Shown here: positions 62,825 through 64,000 of the stretch, in pieces
Position numbering within the stretch: position 1 is the stretch's first letter
How the letters are laid out: each line of letters begins with the position of its first letter
Assembly: GCF_905171765.1 (NCBI RefSeq)
Contig: NC_053390.1
Location: forward strand, 514,748,852 to 514,812,851
DNA length: 64,000 nt
Reading direction: 5' to 3'
From: Bufo bufo
Taxonomy: Eukaryota; Chordata; Amphibia; Anura; Bufonidae
The notes under the pieces: model-generated
Databases searched by the model: none
What the model was told of the DNA's origin: nothing
Seen by the model: only the letters and a program-made list of their open reading frames with translations
Made by a program: the position numbers and the translations under genes

Positions 62825-63295
62825 TACTGCTCCAAATTAATTAATGTACGTGCACGGAGAGATCAAATCTGAGACAACCCACAGCACAGGGTTAAAACAG
62901 TATCTCTAGTTTATTTCTGAAAACAACACACAATTCATAGGTTTTACGACAGGGAGAAGTGGGAGGGGGGGGGTGAAAGATAGAGTATATCTTTTCTATT
63001 GGCTACGAACACTATACTTTCTGTAACCTTGACGGCTCAGAGGAATTCCTCCCCCGTCCCCCCTTGCTCGTGGGTGAAACCGTTACTTCTTCTTTCTTTA
63101 TAACTGCTTGCTTGAGCTGAACGGAAACCTCTTTGTAACTGCTTGCTTGAGCTGAACGGAAACCACAAAGAAACACATGATAAAACACAAAATAAGATTC
63201 TAGTTTATAGGTGTTGGCTGAATGCCTGGCCGCCATCTTAGCTAAACATAGTCCTCAACAAGCAAGTATCCATTTTGTATTAATAGTCCATAACA
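62825..63295 (-). repeat. 3' LTR of an endogenous retrovirus
   Basis: On the minus strand it starts TGTTATGGACTATTAATAC right after the purine tract and ends near GGAGCAGTACA. U3 has a 35-bp direct repeat (about 63101-63135 and 63136-63170, TTGCTTGAGCTGAACGGAAA), a CCAAT box and a TATA-like GATATACT (about 62985-63000), and AATAAA at 62910-62915. The inner edge is inferred from the TG...CA rule and the abrupt end of the hAT leader; the other LTR is outside the window. Confidence 0.7.
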
Positions 63296-63310
63296 GTCCC
63301 CCCTTGGAAA
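63296..63310 (-). other. Polypurine tract of the endogenous retrovirus
   Basis: Minus strand CCAAGGGGGGAC directly before the LTR start, the priming site for plus-strand synthesis. Confidence 0.8.
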
Positions 63311-63455
63311 CTTGATTGTAGACTTTCCCTTCGCCTAGTGAATCCCCTGGGCATACCATTCGTATCCTCTTCACCCGCAGTGGCGACAACCTACCCCTTA
63401 TAGGTAGGCTCCCGGTTGCTCGGACTTGTGGTAATACCCTGGGATTCATCTCACC

Positions 63456-64000
63456 CTATCTCAGCCAGGCATCATTGTGAGGAGGGGGAGCTGTATTGAA
63501 CGATGTTTCCTTCTGTCCTTCCTCATCGTAGAGGAGCATAATAGGTCGTTCATCAGTTTTCTTCATTCTTTTTGAAAAGCGGGTCACACAAATAAGAACG
63601 AGCTTAATCACTACATATATCACCAATATTATTAGGGCTACCTGCAATATTACTTGGACAATTCCCATGAACCAACCCCCAATACCTTTGAACCAGTTAT
63701 TGGGGTTAAGGGAAGAGAAGGTATCAGACCACAATGTATCTTTATCAGCTTTATGTGCATCCAGCCATTTATCTCTTAAATCCGCCATCTTCTCTATATC
63801 CACCTTAACTTGCAAATTACCCTGCGGGTCTATGTAATGGCAACAAGAGGGTCCCACAACCTGGCACATACCTCCATCTTTAGCTGTAACATAATCTAGA
63901 ACTAATGTGTGTTGGTTGGTGACGATGATTAACTGGTTTTGCACAATGTTTGAGGTATTCATAAGTCTCATCACCTCCCATATTTGGTCATCCAGGTAGT
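63456..64000 (-). CDS. env: Endogenous retrovirus env, transmembrane subunit, partial
   Basis: At least 172 residues to the stop at 63456; the 5' part continues beyond base 64000, and the Met at 63974 is unlikely to be the real start. A C-x6-C-C motif (about residues 37-45) marks the disulfide loop of the TM subunit in gamma-type envelopes. A hydrophobic segment of about 30 residues near 107-137 is the membrane anchor, followed by a roughly 30-residue basic-then-polar cytoplasmic tail. No stop or frameshift in the visible part. The protein would sit in the membrane and drive fusion; whether this copy is functional cannot be judged from a fragment. Confidence 0.82.
   Translation of the reverse strand, partial: YLDDQIWEVMRLMNTSNIVQNQLIIVTNQHTLVLDYVTAKDGGMCQVVGPSCCHYIDPQGNLQVKVDIEKMADLRDKWLDAHKADKDTLWSDTFSSLNPNNWFKGIGGWFMGIVQVILQVALIILVIYVVIKLVLICVTRFSKRMKKTDERPIMLLYDEEGQKETSFNTAPPPHNDAWLR

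Overview
The window reads as repeat-dense vertebrate genomic DNA, most likely from an anuran amphibian. The basis is the mix of elements in 64 kb: tyrosine-recombinase retrotransposons of both DIRS and Ngaro type, BEL/Pao LTR elements, Tc1 transposons with long IR/DR ends, many hAT elements with 8-bp target duplications, TTAA-flanked MITEs, a CR1-type LINE and an endogenous retrovirus. I know this mix, and several of the short repeats, best from frog genomes. The species cannot be named from sequence alone. I recognised no host exon, rRNA, tRNA or CRISPR array, and nothing bacterial (no operons or ribosome binding sites).

Layout. 1-5448: 3' part of a decayed hAT transposon (+), with its minisatellite tail split by a second, non-autonomous hAT (2495-4685, perfect 8-bp duplication) that carries a G-rich minisatellite. 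5449-8791: unannotated sequence with old repeat fragments. 8797-16370: complete but frameshifted BEL/Pao element (-). 16428-16768: near-palindromic TTAA MITE. 16813-23467: DIRS element (-) with inverted terminal repeats and an internal complementary region, interrupted by a dead Tc1 (21610-22974). 23650-24238: TTAA MITE with a nested hAT MITE. 24495-26115: Tc1 with an uninterrupted 341-aa DD34E transposase. 26261-29115: TTAA-flanked element with a 92-bp array, into which a minisatellite-bearing hAT (27202-28825) inserted.

29432-29930 and 33627-34118: two Harbinger-like MITEs. 31140-31640 and 41155-41611: Tc1 remnants. 32701-35748: third large non-autonomous hAT with minisatellites. About 35.9-41.1 kb: GC-rich Ngaro-type element (+) with gag (CCCH finger), RT/RNase H, tyrosine recombinase and an SGNH hydrolase, in broken frames. 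41.7-46.5 kb: MITEs, an LTR-like repeat and a duplicated 32-bp satellite. 46525-53896: young BEL/Pao element (+) whose pol is split by a 322-bp insertion that is partly a perfect 140-bp palindrome. About 53.9-60.0 kb: a hAT (-) with frameshifted transposase. 60.02-62.82 kb: 5' leader of another hAT (+), broken by a CR1 LINE (-) which itself contains a MITE. 62825-64000: 3' LTR and env TM end of an endogenous retrovirus (-) running off the window.

The genes do not form a host pathway; each serves the mobility of its own element. The clearest information is the nesting, supported by target-site duplications, which gives relative ages. The features I rate most interesting are the palindromic insertion in the BEL element, the Ngaro element with its hydrolase, the DIRS end architecture, the intact Tc1, and the repeated pairing of non-autonomous hAT elements with strand-skewed minisatellites.
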